Shown here piece by piece: positions 8,001 through 16,600 of a DNA stretch of 36,376 nt. The notes beneath the pieces are model-generated. The model was not told the DNA's origin and made no database searches. It saw only the letters and a list, made by a program, of their open reading frames with translations. Numbering within the stretch: the stretch's first letter is position 1; each line of letters begins with the position of its first letter. The position numbers were made by a program, and so were the translations under genes. The DNA is from Chloroflexota bacterium (GTDB lineage Bacteria; Chloroflexota; Anaerolineae; JAAEKA01). The DNA lies in NCBI GenBank assembly GCA_029558955.1, contig JAKQCW010000287.1, forward strand, positions 1-36,376. Direction: 5' to 3'.

Positions 8001-8075
8001 CCGGCCGCTTTTCTGCGCACGGTCGATCTGCCGGCCGGCTGGCGGGTGGACGTGGACCCGGTCAGCCTGCTGTAG
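5049..8075 (+). CDS. priA: Primosomal protein N' (replication restart helicase PriA)
   Basis: PriA binds stalled forks and reloads the replicative helicase. The N-terminal 3'-end-binding domain is seen in VTFHYSVPAHLAAALRPGHLVWVPFG. The helicase core has Walker A GVTGSGKT at 461-468, the DEEH box at 557-560, VLLLGSATPALES and, in the second RecA lobe, MVGTQMIAKGLDLPLVTLVGV and LLTQVAGRAGR. Eight zinc-binding cysteines are intact: C708, C711, C717, C720, C748, C751, C761 and C764. At 1008 residues it is much longer than E. coli PriA (732). Extra length lies in a winged-helix-like region (about 150-400), a low-complexity linker at about 420-455 before Walker A, and a short loop between cysteine pairs. 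It is third in gmk-rhomboid-priA and the M16 gene follows 27 bases later. Confidence 0.96.
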   Translation: MFAEIAVHTPMARRPLGKTRPPQEPVSEDGDAPLGVTFHYSVPAHLAAALRPGHLVWVPFGREELHGVVLALSDAAPEGVRTRALIDLVLPEPVLTPAQLELARWLSRHTLAPILDCLLLMLPTGLAQKAEPVLALTEEGRRTLAAGPLSRPAEEHSAEQMSFGTEDFVEALHGGPYFAQLPGLKAEQHALLAHLLAHGTTPERVLARLEGDLSRRSLADPLIERGWITRQRRIVEPPPRPKTGKQVALAANQETIAQTLPTLGRQSKQADALAWLAEHPTPAPSAAAIGAAAGCTIAPIRSLAERGWLRIEADKTVTLLLPAAEVNARLIELRGGEKYRRVLEALAGEAGPVWVGWLYAEVGADLATLRELAAAGLISLEEAEIWRDPLAGKVFVADRAPALTEDQARVWAEIKEGIEAATRQSQMADDGSPMGASGMAATPVAASGPPVTNRSAYLLHGVTGSGKTEIYLRAIQAALEAGQQAIALVPEIALTPQTVRRFAARFGERVTVYHSELSPGERYDVWRKARAGQVQVVVGARSALFLPLPNLGLIVLDEEHDPSYKESQRAPRYHARDTALQLARLSGAVLLLGSATPALESFYAAQLGQLRLLELPRRIMGHAKAIAQQQEQLHLRQTVYRPLDALHPETRYAELPPVQVIDLRQELRAGNRSMFSRALQEALERVLAARQQAILFLNRRGTATFVICRDCGHVLTCEHCDVPLTYHEGGSARSEAGQERGGAGVILCHHCGRRAAQPDQCPQCDSRRIRYLGAGTEKIAEHVRALWPQARVLRWDRDVTGAKGSHDAILQQFASRQADVMVGTQMIAKGLDLPLVTLVGVINADVGLYLPDFRAAERSFQLLTQVAGRAGRSLLGGQVIVQSYRPEHYAIQAARRHDYLDFSRQELSFRRDLGYPPFRRLARLIFVHQERERAKAEAEALARGLRFAIKERGAGSVDLIGPAPCFFGREQGKYRWHLIVRAPDPAAFLRTVDLPAGWRVDVDPVSLL

Positions 8076-8102
8076 CCAGCACTTTTTTTGGAGGTTCCAC
8101 AG

Positions 8103-11051
8103 ATGAAACACCGTTGGTTGGCGCTTGTGATCCTTCTCTCCTGGCTGCTGGCGGCCTGCGCGCCGGCAGGGCCGTTCCCGCCGCTGGTCACCGAACGGCG
8201 CGTTGACAGCGTGCAGCCGGCGGCCGGCGAGGCTGAACCCGCCGCAGAGCCGACGGCTGACGAACCCCTCCAGGACCCGACGGCCGCCGCCGCGCTGATG
8301 ACGCCCGACGATCTGCTGCCGCTGGACCCGGCCGTGCGCATGGGGCGGCTGGACAACGGCCTGACCTATTACGTCCAGCGCAACGACAAGCCGCTGGGCC
8401 GCGCCGAGCTGCGGCTGGTGGTCAACGCCGGCTCGGTGTTGGAGCAGGAGGGGGAGCAGGGATTGGCCCATTTCGTCGAGCACATGCTCTTCAACGGCAC
8501 CCGGCGCTTTCCTGAGCTGACCCTGATCGACACGCTGGAGCGCATGGGCATGGAGTTTGGGCCGGACATCAACGCCTACACCAGCCCCGACGAAACGGTC
8601 TACATGCTGCAAGTGCCCACCGATCAAGGGGAGCTGTTGACCACGGGCTTCGACATCCTGGAGGACTGGGCCGCCTACGCCACCCTGTCCGACGCGGAGA
8701 TCGACCAGGAGCGGGGGGTGGTGATCGAGGAGCAACGCCTGTCCGATCAGAACGCCGGCGGCCGCATCCGGCGGCAAAGCTGGCCCGCGCTGACCGCGGG
8801 CGCGATCTACACCGACCGGCTGCCCATCGGCGACATGGCGGTGATCCGCAGCGCGCCGGGCGACGCGCTGCGCCGCTTCTACCAGACCTGGTACCGGCCC
8901 GACCTGATGGCTGTGGTCGCCGTGGGCGACTTCGACGCGGCGCAGGTCGAGGAGCAGATCCGCCAACGCTTCGCCGACCTGCCCGCGCCGGTCGCGCCGC
9001 AGCCGCGGCTCGAACCGGCCGCGCCGCCGCCCCAGCCGCGCCGCTTTCTGCTGCTGGCTGACCCGGAGTATCCCACCACCAATTTCGGCATCGACCACAT
9101 CAGCCCGGCGTGGGCGGTCCAGACGGTGGGCGACTTCCGGCGTTGGCTGGCGGTGGGGTTGGCCAGCGCCATGTTCAACACCCGTCTGGATCAGATCAGC
9201 CGCCAGCCGGACGCGCCCTTCCTCTACGCCAGCAGCGGCAGCCAGCCGCTGGCGCGTCAGATCGAGACCTTCACGGTGCAGGGAGAGAGCCAGGAGGGCG
9301 CGGCGCTGGCTGGCCTCGAGGCGGTGCTGACCGAGATGGAGCGCATCCGCCGCCATGGCTTCACCGAACAGGAGCTGGCGCGCGAGCGCGCCAACCTGGC
9401 CCTGAGCTTCCAGATCTGGCAGACCGAGAAGGACAACCTGGAGAGCGCCGCCTTTGCCCAGGGCTACAGCGATCATTTCCTCTCCGGCGCCGCCAGCCCC
9501 AGCGTCGATCTGGCCGTGGCGCTGGCGGCGCGGCTGCTGCCGGAGATCGATCTGGCGGAGGTCGCGGCCGCCTTTCAGACGCTGGCGCCGGTCGATGGTC
9601 AACTGGTCAGCGTAACTGCGCCGCACAAGGAGGGGCTGGCCCTGCCCAGCGAGGCAGAGTTGGCCGCCCTCTTTGAACACGTGGCTGCGCTGGAGCTGGC
9701 GCCCTATGTGGACAGCTCGGCCGGCCAGCAGTTGATGGAAGCGCCGCCGCCGCCGTCTGAGATCGTCTTCGAGGAAACATACCCTGAGCTGGGGGTCAGC
9801 CTGTTCGAGCTGGCCAACGGCGTGCGGGTGATCGTCAAGCCCACCGATTTCTGGGCAGACGAGATCGTCTTCTCGGCCACCAGCCCCGGCGGCGCGTCGC
9901 TGGTGGAGGACGAAGACTATCCAGAGGCGATCATGGCAGCCTATCTGGTGACCCAGAGCGGACTGGGCGAGCTGGGCTACAGCGACCTGCAAGCGCTGCT
10001 GGCCGGCAAGGCTGCACACGCCGAACCGGGCATCTTCGACGTCAACGAAGGCTTCAGCGGCTATGCCACGGCGCAGGATCTGGAGCTGGTCTTCCAGTTG
10101 ATCTATCTCTATGCCACCGCGCCGCGGCTGGACCCGGCCGTGGCGCAGGTCTACCAGAGCCAGGCCCGCGCTGCGTTGCTCAACCGCAGCGTTGCGCCCG
10201 ACGCGCTGCTGCAAGATGCGCTGAGCGATGCCCTCTATGGCGACAACGCGCGCACCGGCCCGCTCACCCTGGAACAGCTCGATGCGTTCGACGCCGAGCG
10301 GGCCCTGGAGATCTACCGCGATCGCTTCGGCGACATGAGCGATTTCACCTTCACCTTCGTCGGCAACGTGGATCAGACGCGGCTCAAGGAGTTGGCGCAG
10401 CGCTACCTGGGCGCGCTGCCGGGCGGCGACCGCACAGAGAGCTGGCGGGCCACGACCCCCTTGCAGCTCAACGGCATCGACCAACGCACGGTGGTCAAGG
10501 GCCAGGAAGCGCAGGGCATGGTGCAGTTGGTCTTCAGCGGCCCCTATAGCCCCACCGTGCAGAGCGCGGTGGAGATGGACGCGCTGGAGGCGGTGCTGGC
10601 CATGCGCCTGCGCGAGGAGCTGCGCGAGGCGCGCAGCGGCGTCTATGCGCCCTTCGTCTCCTCGAACCTGGCCGTCGCCCCCACCCCCGAATACGCGGTC
10701 TGGATCGCCTTCAGCGCCGATCCCCAGCGCGTCGACGAGCTGGTGGATGCGCTCTTCGCCCAGGTGAGCAGCTTGCAGGCCGAGGGGCCAACGGTCGACG
10801 AGCTGGCCAAGGTGCAGGAGCAACTGCGCCGCAACCGGGAGGAGGCGCTGCGCGACAACAGCTTCTGGCTGTGGACCATCGAGGAGCACTTCACCGACCC
10901 CAGCGCGCGGCCGGAGGAGATTCTGGCCTACGATGCGCTGCTGGCGGCCTTGCAGCCGGCCGACGTGCAGGCTGCCGCCCAGCGTTTCCTGCCGCAGGAT
11001 CGTTACGCCCAGGTGACGTTGTTGCCTGAGGGCGATGCCCCGGAGCCGTAA
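8103..11051 (+). CDS. M16 family zinc metallopeptidase, lipoprotein
   Basis: A 982-residue pitrilysin-type (M16) peptidase predicted to be a membrane-anchored lipoprotein. The signal peptide MKHRWLALVILLSWLLAAC ends in a lipobox with Cys at about residue 19, followed by a disordered Ala/Pro/Glu linker to about residue 65. The first M16 half carries the inverted zinc motif H123-F-V-E126-H127, with the third ligand E203 exactly 76 residues later (DQERGVVIEE). The second half (about 560-970) has the same fold but no HxxEH, as is normal for the substrate-clamping half. ATG 8103 follows GGAGG by 8 bases; the upstream in-frame TTG at 8088 overlaps that site. It probably continues the priA transcript. 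The substrate is unknown; extracytoplasmic peptide turnover is likely. Confidence 0.92.
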   Translation: MKHRWLALVILLSWLLAACAPAGPFPPLVTERRVDSVQPAAGEAEPAAEPTADEPLQDPTAAAALMTPDDLLPLDPAVRMGRLDNGLTYYVQRNDKPLGRAELRLVVNAGSVLEQEGEQGLAHFVEHMLFNGTRRFPELTLIDTLERMGMEFGPDINAYTSPDETVYMLQVPTDQGELLTTGFDILEDWAAYATLSDAEIDQERGVVIEEQRLSDQNAGGRIRRQSWPALTAGAIYTDRLPIGDMAVIRSAPGDALRRFYQTWYRPDLMAVVAVGDFDAAQVEEQIRQRFADLPAPVAPQPRLEPAAPPPQPRRFLLLADPEYPTTNFGIDHISPAWAVQTVGDFRRWLAVGLASAMFNTRLDQISRQPDAPFLYASSGSQPLARQIETFTVQGESQEGAALAGLEAVLTEMERIRRHGFTEQELARERANLALSFQIWQTEKDNLESAAFAQGYSDHFLSGAASPSVDLAVALAARLLPEIDLAEVAAAFQTLAPVDGQLVSVTAPHKEGLALPSEAELAALFEHVAALELAPYVDSSAGQQLMEAPPPPSEIVFEETYPELGVSLFELANGVRVIVKPTDFWADEIVFSATSPGGASLVEDEDYPEAIMAAYLVTQSGLGELGYSDLQALLAGKAAHAEPGIFDVNEGFSGYATAQDLELVFQLIYLYATAPRLDPAVAQVYQSQARAALLNRSVAPDALLQDALSDALYGDNARTGPLTLEQLDAFDAERALEIYRDRFGDMSDFTFTFVGNVDQTRLKELAQRYLGALPGGDRTESWRATTPLQLNGIDQRTVVKGQEAQGMVQLVFSGPYSPTVQSAVEMDALEAVLAMRLREELREARSGVYAPFVSSNLAVAPTPEYAVWIAFSADPQRVDELVDALFAQVSSLQAEGPTVDELAKVQEQLRRNREEALRDNSFWLWTIEEHFTDPSARPEEILAYDALLAALQPADVQAAAQRFLPQDRYAQVTLLPEGDAPEP

Positions 11052-11068
11052 CAGGGGAAATCTCGCTC

Positions 11069-11097
11069 TTGACGAACTTTACAGCTTATGGTAAACT
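11069..11097 (+). promoter_or_regulatory. Promoter of LysM gene
   Basis: TTGACG (11069-11074), a 17-bp spacer and TAAACT (11092-11097) read toward the LysM gene. The predicted start near 11104 gives a leader of about 40 bases. It lies just after the M16 stop codon. Confidence 0.6.
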
Positions 11098-11145
11098 AAA
11101 GCCGCGGAACTATCGGCTGTCATGATCAACCAAGGAGAGATGATC

Positions 11146-11982
11146 ATGAAGCGAACCATCTTGTTGGGTCTGTTGTTGGCAGTGGTGATCTCAGTGGCGC
11201 CTTTGGCTGCCCTGGCCCCTGCCGCCGAGGCCGGCAGCGCTTCCTCTGGCCAGCAGTGTGTCTATCACACGGTGCGCCGCGGGGAGACGCTCTCCGGCAT
11301 CGCCAGCCGCTACGGCGTGAACATGTGGACCATCGCGCAGCGCAACGGGATCGCCAATCCCAACCGCATCTATGCGGGACAGACGCTGCTGATCTACTGC
11401 TACACGCCCAAGCCACCGCCGCCGCCGCCGCCGCCACCCCCGGCGCCCGGCCCGTGTACTCCGGCAACCTGTGGAGGCGGCGCCTACTTCCCGCCGCCGG
11501 CGCAGCCCGGCGACGGCGCTGCTGCGGCGTGCAGCATCGTACCGCAAAACGGCTTCGGAAATGTCTGGTTCAGGAACGCCAACGTACGCAACGCGCTTGG
11601 CTGTCCCAGCACCAACGAGCAGGGCTTCAGCGGCTCGCAACAGGCCTTCCACAGCGGTTTTGCCATCGCCAACGACACCACCGGGATCATCTATGTGTTC
11701 TACAACAACGGAACCTGGCGACAGTTCCAGAACACATGGACCCCCGCCGAGCCGGCCTACAATCCGGGCATCGTGGCTCCGCCTGGTTGGTGCCAGCCGG
11801 AGTACGGCATCGGCAAGGTCTGGCGCAACGAGGCCGGTGTGTCGCAGACGCTGGGTTGGGCGAAGGCGCCGGCCCAGATGACCAGTGGTACATCTCAGCA
11901 GTACCAGGGCGGCATGATGCTGTGGACGTCCTCGACGGGCGTCTGGGTGCTCTACAACAACGGCACCTACCAGCGCTTCTAG
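11146..11982 (+). CDS. Secreted LysM protein with C-terminal repeats
   Basis: A 278-residue exported protein. The signal peptide spans about residues 1-29 and ends APAAEA. A LysM peptidoglycan-binding domain at 39-84 carries the family pattern YHTVRRGETLSGIASRYGV and an NPNRIYAGQTLLIY end. A linker with ten consecutive prolines follows. Two related repeats make up the rest, each with the pattern G-x-G-x-VW-R-N-x-x-V ... LGC/LGW ... Q-x-F/Y ... G-x-IYVFY/VWVLY-NNGT-W/Y. I recognise this repeat type from Chloroflexota surface proteins but know no assigned function. Of three in-frame ATGs (11122, 11140, 11146) the last is chosen because AAGGAG (11131-11136) lies 9 bases before it. A terminator follows. 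Confidence 0.88.
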   Translation: MKRTILLGLLLAVVISVAPLAALAPAAEAGSASSGQQCVYHTVRRGETLSGIASRYGVNMWTIAQRNGIANPNRIYAGQTLLIYCYTPKPPPPPPPPPPAPGPCTPATCGGGAYFPPPAQPGDGAAAACSIVPQNGFGNVWFRNANVRNALGCPSTNEQGFSGSQQAFHSGFAIANDTTGIIYVFYNNGTWRQFQNTWTPAEPAYNPGIVAPPGWCQPEYGIGKVWRNEAGVSQTLGWAKAPAQMTSGTSQQYQGGMMLWTSSTGVWVLYNNGTYQRF

Positions 11983-12020
11983 TCCCCAGGCGGAACAGTT
12001 CCGCGACTGATAGCTGAGCC

Positions 12021-12060
12021 AACGGCCGGCGTCCACCAGCAGGGCGCCGGCCGTTTTCGT
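12021..12060 (+). terminator. Rho-independent terminator after LysM gene
   Basis: A perfect 11-bp stem (AACGGCCGGCG 12021-12031, CGCCGGCCGTT 12045-12055) is followed by TTCGTT. A small additional palindrome (GCGGAAC/GTTCCGC, 11990-12004) lies just after the stop codon. Bases 12061-12201 hold no gene; they contain a loose 9-bp inverted repeat (CAAATCGGG 12072-12080 with CCCGATTTG 12167-12175) of unknown meaning. Confidence 0.75.
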
Positions 12061-12201
12061 TGCAGCGACTCCAAATCGGGTGGCTGCCGAACAGGAGGCG
12101 AGCCTTCAGGCAGGTTGCCGCGCTCCACTGGCATCGTCCAGACCCGGCTAAAGCCTCGACTCCGCGCCCGATTTGAAATCACTGTTTTCGTTGCTCGTCA
12201 T

Positions 12202-12230
12202 TTGACAGCGCCCCGCGGTGGCGGTATGAT
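12202..12230 (+). promoter_or_regulatory. Near-consensus promoter of tatA
   Basis: A perfect TTGACA (12202-12207), a 17-bp spacer and TATGAT (12225-12230) make this one of the strongest promoters by sequence in the window. The predicted start near 12237 gives a 30-base leader containing CTCGGAGG before the tatA ATG. Confidence 0.75.
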
Positions 12231-12266
12231 GGGTCGCAAGTTCGCAGAGTTCTCGGAGGTATTCTC

Positions 12267-12470
12267 ATGTTTGGTCCTGGCTTTGGTTGGCCTGAATTGT
12301 TGATCGTAGCGGTAATCATCCTGTTGCTCTTCGGCGCTGGCCGGCTGACCGACGTGGGCAGCTCTCTGGGCAAGGGCATCCGCGAGTTCCGCAAGGCGGT
12401 ACGCGAGGATGATGAGACCAAGCCGGAGCAGGCGAAAAGCGACAAAGGCCCTGCCGACCAGGGGAACTGA
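12267..12470 (+). CDS. tatA: Twin-arginine translocase subunit TatA
   Basis: A 67-residue TatA/E family protein, which forms the pore of the Tat pathway that exports folded proteins. It has a short periplasmic N-terminus with GWPELLIV, one membrane helix (about residues 9-22), the conserved F-G hinge ([26 protein letters not shown]) and an amphipathic helix followed by an acidic and lysine-rich tail. CGGAGG precedes the ATG by 9 bases. It has its own strong promoter. No tatB or tatC is in the window, so the partners must be elsewhere. TatA and TatB are hard to separate by sequence alone, but the length favours TatA. Confidence 0.92.
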   Translation: MFGPGFGWPELLIVAVIILLLFGAGRLTDVGSSLGKGIREFRKAVREDDETKPEQAKSDKGPADQGN

Positions 12471-12704
12471 GCGGCCTGGCGGGGTGGTTTGCCATCCCTA
12501 TCGACGGGGGAGGAGGAAGTGGATCAGCACGGCTACATTTGCCATCCGTGGGAAGGGAAGGCAAACTTGAAAATCCACACCGCTTTATGATCTTGGTCAT
12601 AGCGACGGCTGCCAATTCAGGCTATACTGATGGCGCACAGCCACTGAGATGCGGCGATGGGCTGGCCAGACGCCGCGGGTGGCTGCTTCATCAGCGAGGC
12701 CGCC

Positions 12705-13502
12705 ATGACCGACAGATCGCCCACCATCGAAGACCGCGCCAGGGCCGTGTTCACCGCACGGGCCCATTGCTATGTTGCCAGCAGCAGCCACACCGATCCC
12801 CAGGTGCTGGGCTGGCTGGTTGAACTAGCCCAGCCGCGGCCCTCCTGGCGTATGCTGGATGTGGCCACCGGCGCCGGACACACCGCCTTCGCCTTTGCCC
12901 CTTATGTCGATGAGATCATCGGCATCGATCTGACTCCGCGCATGTTGGCCGAAGCTGAGAAGCTGGCCGAGCAGCAGGGGGTGACCAACGTGCGTTTTGT
13001 GGTGGCTGACATCCACGAGCTCCCCTTCGACGATGAGACCTTCGACGACGAGCAGTTCGACCTGGTGACCTGCCGTCGCGCCGCCCATCATTTCAGCGGC
13101 ATCCAGGAGGCGCTGACCGAGATGGTGCGCATGCTCAAGCCGCAGGGGCTGCTGTTGATCGACGATCGCTGTGTGCCGGAGGATGATTTCGTCGACAGCG
13201 TCATGAACCGGCTGGACTGGCTGCACGACGAATCGCACGTGCGGGAGTACCGGCCCAGCCAATGGCAGGCGATGCTGGAGGCGGCCGGCTGCCGGGTGGT
13301 GACGTTGGCCACCTACATCCGCCATCGTCCCCTCACCTCGTTGACCGAGTGCGTTTCCCCGCAGAACGTGGCGCAGATCCACGGTATTCTGGACAGCCTC
13401 TCTCCGGTGCAGCGCCAGAAGCTGGCGCTGGAGGAGAAAGAGGGCGCGCTGTACAGCAACCATTGGTACCTCCTCATCGCCGCGCAGAAGATCGGGGGTT
13501 GA
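12705..13502 (+). CDS. Class I SAM-dependent methyltransferase
   Basis: A 265-residue methyltransferase of the UbiE/Methyltransf_11 type. SAM-binding motif I is LDVATGAGHT at residues 51-60, motif II lies in the acidic strand EIIGIDLTPRML, and the later motifs are FVVADIHELPFDDETFD and CRRAAHHFSGIQEAL, followed by MLKPQGLLLIDD. The C-terminal part (about 170-265) is a helical lid that would set the substrate, which I cannot predict. ATG 12705 is preferred because the protein then begins near the normal family N-terminus; an in-frame ATG at 12657 exists. The 230-base gap after tatA shows only a possible -10 (TATACT at 12623-12628) with no good -35. The stop codon overlaps the -35 of the next gene. 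Confidence 0.85.
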   Translation: MTDRSPTIEDRARAVFTARAHCYVASSSHTDPQVLGWLVELAQPRPSWRMLDVATGAGHTAFAFAPYVDEIIGIDLTPRMLAEAEKLAEQQGVTNVRFVVADIHELPFDDETFDDEQFDLVTCRRAAHHFSGIQEALTEMVRMLKPQGLLLIDDRCVPEDDFVDSVMNRLDWLHDESHVREYRPSQWQAMLEAAGCRVVTLATYIRHRPLTSLTECVSPQNVAQIHGILDSLSPVQRQKLALEEKEGALYSNHWYLLIAAQKIGG

Positions 13503-13528
13503 CCCGCGGCGCGTCTTCGTGCTATAAT
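13499..13528 (+). promoter_or_regulatory. Promoter of the secreted nuclease gene
   Basis: TTGACC (13499-13504), an 18-bp spacer and a perfect TATAAT (13523-13528). The -35 overlaps the methyltransferase stop codon. The predicted start near 13535 gives a leader of about 110 bases. Confidence 0.65.
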
Positions 13529-13598
13529 CGGGCCGCGCTGACCCCAGCCCGGCCAGCCTTCCCTTTCCCCGTGCAGTCCGAAATCAACGTCGCTCATG

Positions 13599-13619
13599 CA
13601 GGCGGCATGGCGCCGCCTG
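13599..13619 (+). other. Leader hairpin before the secreted nuclease
   Basis: CAGGCGGC (13599-13606) pairs with GCCGCCTG (13612-13619) in a perfect 8-bp stem with a 5-base loop. It lies 15 bases before an AAGGAGG ribosome binding site, so it may stabilise the mRNA 5' end rather than hide the site. Confidence 0.5.
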
Positions 13620-13647
13620 TCCACTCAACGCAAGGAGGATTCCTGCC

Positions 13648-16600
13648 ATGACGGCCCTTTCTCGCACCGGACGAGGCTTGCTCGCCTTTGCCCTGATCTT
13701 CGCTTTGCTTGCCTCGCCTGGCATCCTGCCGGCTGCCGCTGAACAGGCCGAGAGCCCGGTCAACGCCGCGCCCCTGGCCAACGACCTGCGCATCAGCCAG
13801 CTTTATGGCGGCGGCGGCAACAGCGGCGCCACCTACACCCACGACTACATCGAGATCTTCAACGCCGGCAGCAGCACGATCAACCTGACAGGCTATTCCG
13901 TGCAGTATACTTCTGCAACCGGCAGCGGAACCTGGCAAGTGACGAACCTGAGCGGTTCCATCGGGCCGGGTCATTACTACCTGATCCAGCAGGCTCAGGG
14001 AGCTGGCGGCTCGACGCCGCTGCCCACGCCGGACGCCATCGGCGCGATCGCGATGGCCGGCGCCGGCGGCAAGGCTGCCCTGGTCAACTCGACGACCGCC
14101 CTGAGCGGTGCATGTCCGACAGGCGCCCAAATCCTCGACAAAGTGGGCTTTGCCACGAACGCCAACTGCTACGAGGGATCAGGCCCCGCGGCCGCGCCTT
14201 CCAACACCACCGCAACTTTTCGCAACAACGGCGGCTGCACCGACACTGACGACAACGCGGCCGACTTCAGCACCGGCGCGCCCAACCCGCGCAACACCTC
14301 GTCGCCGATCAACTCCTGCGGCGCCGACGTGCCGCCGACGGTGATCAGCACCACCCCGGCCGACAACGCAACCGGCGTAGCCATCAACACCCCCGTCGAT
14401 GTCACCTTCAGCGAGTCGGTGGTCATCAGCGGCACGGTGGGCATCAGTTGCTCCACCAGCGGCGCGCAGGCCGTAACCCCCACCGGCGGCCCGACCACCT
14501 TCGACCTGCCCCACACGGACTTCGACCCCGGCGAGAGCTGCACCGTGACCATCGAGGCCGACCAGGTGACCGACCAGGACGGCACGCCGCACAACATGGC
14601 CGCTGACTACGACTGGTCTTTCACCATGACCAGCGGCTGTTTCGCCGGCGGAACCACGCCCATCCACACCATCCAGGGCAGCGGAGCGGCCAGCCCGCTG
14701 GTGGGCCAGCAGCACACCATCGAAGCCAAGGTGATCGCCGACTTCCAGGGGGTGGGCAACATCAACGGCTATTTCGTCCAGGCGCCTGACAGCGACCACG
14801 ACGCCGACCCGGCCACCTCCGAGGGGCTGTTCATCTATGACCCGGCCATTCTGACCGCGGTGGCCGTAGGCGACTTCGTGCGCGTCTCCGGCACGGTCGC
14901 CGAGTTCCAGAACCAGACCCAGCTCACCTCGCTGACCGAGGCTGTGGTCTGCCCCGCCAGCCCGGCGACGGTCACGCCGGCCAGCGTCATGTTGCCCTTC
15001 CCCGACCTGGCCCACCCCGAGCGCTTCGAGGGCATGTCGGTGGTCATGACCCAGACGCTGACGGTCAACGAGACCTACAACCTGGGCCGCGGCGGCATCC
15101 TGACCCTGGCCAACGGCCGCCTGCGCCAGCCCACCAACGTGGTGCCGCCCGGCGCGCCGGCCAACGCCCTGCAGGCCGCCAACAACCTGAACTGGATCAC
15201 CCTAGACGACGGCAGCCTGCTCCAGAACCCCGATCCCATCATCTACCCGACGCCGCTGGGGCTGAGCGCGCTCAACACCGTGCGCAGCGGCGACGAGGTC
15301 ACCGCCCTGGCCGGCGTGCTGACCCAGGGCAATCCCGGCTGGAGCTCGCCCGGCATCCTTTACCGCATCCACCCGCTGAGCCCGCCGACCTTCACCGCCG
15401 CCAACCCGCGTCCGGCGGCCCCCAATCCGGTGCGCGCCGGCGGCACGCTGCGGGTCAGCTCCTTCAACGTGCTGAACTATTTCCTGACGCTGGACACCAC
15501 CAACACCGCGCCCTTCCCCTGTGGCCCCAACCAGAACCAGGAATGCCGCGGCGCCAACACCGCGCAGGAGTTCACCCGCCAGCGGGACAAGCTCCTGCAG
15601 GCGCTCTACATCCTCAACGCCGACGTCATCGGCCTGATGGAGCTGGAGAACACCCCCAACGTCGAGCCGCTGGCCGACATCGTCGCCGGGCTGAACGCGC
15701 TGGCCGGCGCTGGCACGTATGACTACATCGACGCCGGTCTGATCAACCCCGGCGACGTGATCAAGGTCGGCGTCATCTACAAGCCAGGCGTGGTGCAGCC
15801 GGTGGGCAACTTCGCCATCCTCAACCACCTGGTCGATCCCGGTTTCACCAACATCAACCGACCGGCGCTGGCCCAGACCTTCGAGCAAATCGCCAACCAC
15901 GGTCGCTTCACCGTGGTGGTCAACCACCTCAAATCCAAGGGCTGCTCCGGCGCGACCGGGCTGGACACGGATCAGGGCGACGGCCAGGCCTGCTTCAACT
16001 ACACTCGCACCCAGGCAGTCAACGCGCTGCTCAACTGGATCGCGGGCGATCCTACCGGCTCCGGCGACCCCGACTTCGTCATCATGGGCGACCTCAACAG
16101 CTACGCCATGGAAGACCCCATGGCCGCGCTGGCCGCCGCCGGCTACACCAACCTGGAGATCGCCTTCGAGGGCCCCACCGGCTACTCCTACGTCTTCGGC
16201 TCGCAGGCCGGCTCGCTGGACCACAGCCTGGCCAACGCCAGCCTCTTCCCGCAGGTCACCGGCGCCACCACCTGGCACATCAACGCCGACGAGCCTGGCG
16301 TGCTGGACTACAACACCGAGTTCAAGTCGCCCGGTCAGATCGTCAGCCTCTACAACGCCGACGCCTACCGCACCTCGGACCACGACCCGCTGCTGATCGG
16401 GCTGAACCTGGATCCCAGCGAGGCGGACCTGTGGGTCAGCAAGGTCGCCAACCCCGACCCGGTGACGGTGGGCGAGACCCTCTGGTACACCATCACGGCG
16501 CAGAACAACAGCACCCCCACCATCGCGTCCGGCGTCGTCATCACCGACGTGCTGCCCTCCGGCGTCACCTTCAACGGCGCGGCGGCCTACACCGGCGTCT

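Noticed and set aside
6357..10889. 1510-codon open frame on the minus strand, and similar long frames at 15202-17562, 22037-23950 and 25424-27562
   Set aside because: All lie opposite well-recognised genes, are rich in Gln, His, Gly, Arg and Ala as expected of antisense GC-rich DNA, and match no family.
12623..12628. TATACT as a promoter for the methyltransferase
   Set aside because: No -35 hexamer lies at 16-18 bp. It is mentioned under the gene but not called as a promoter.
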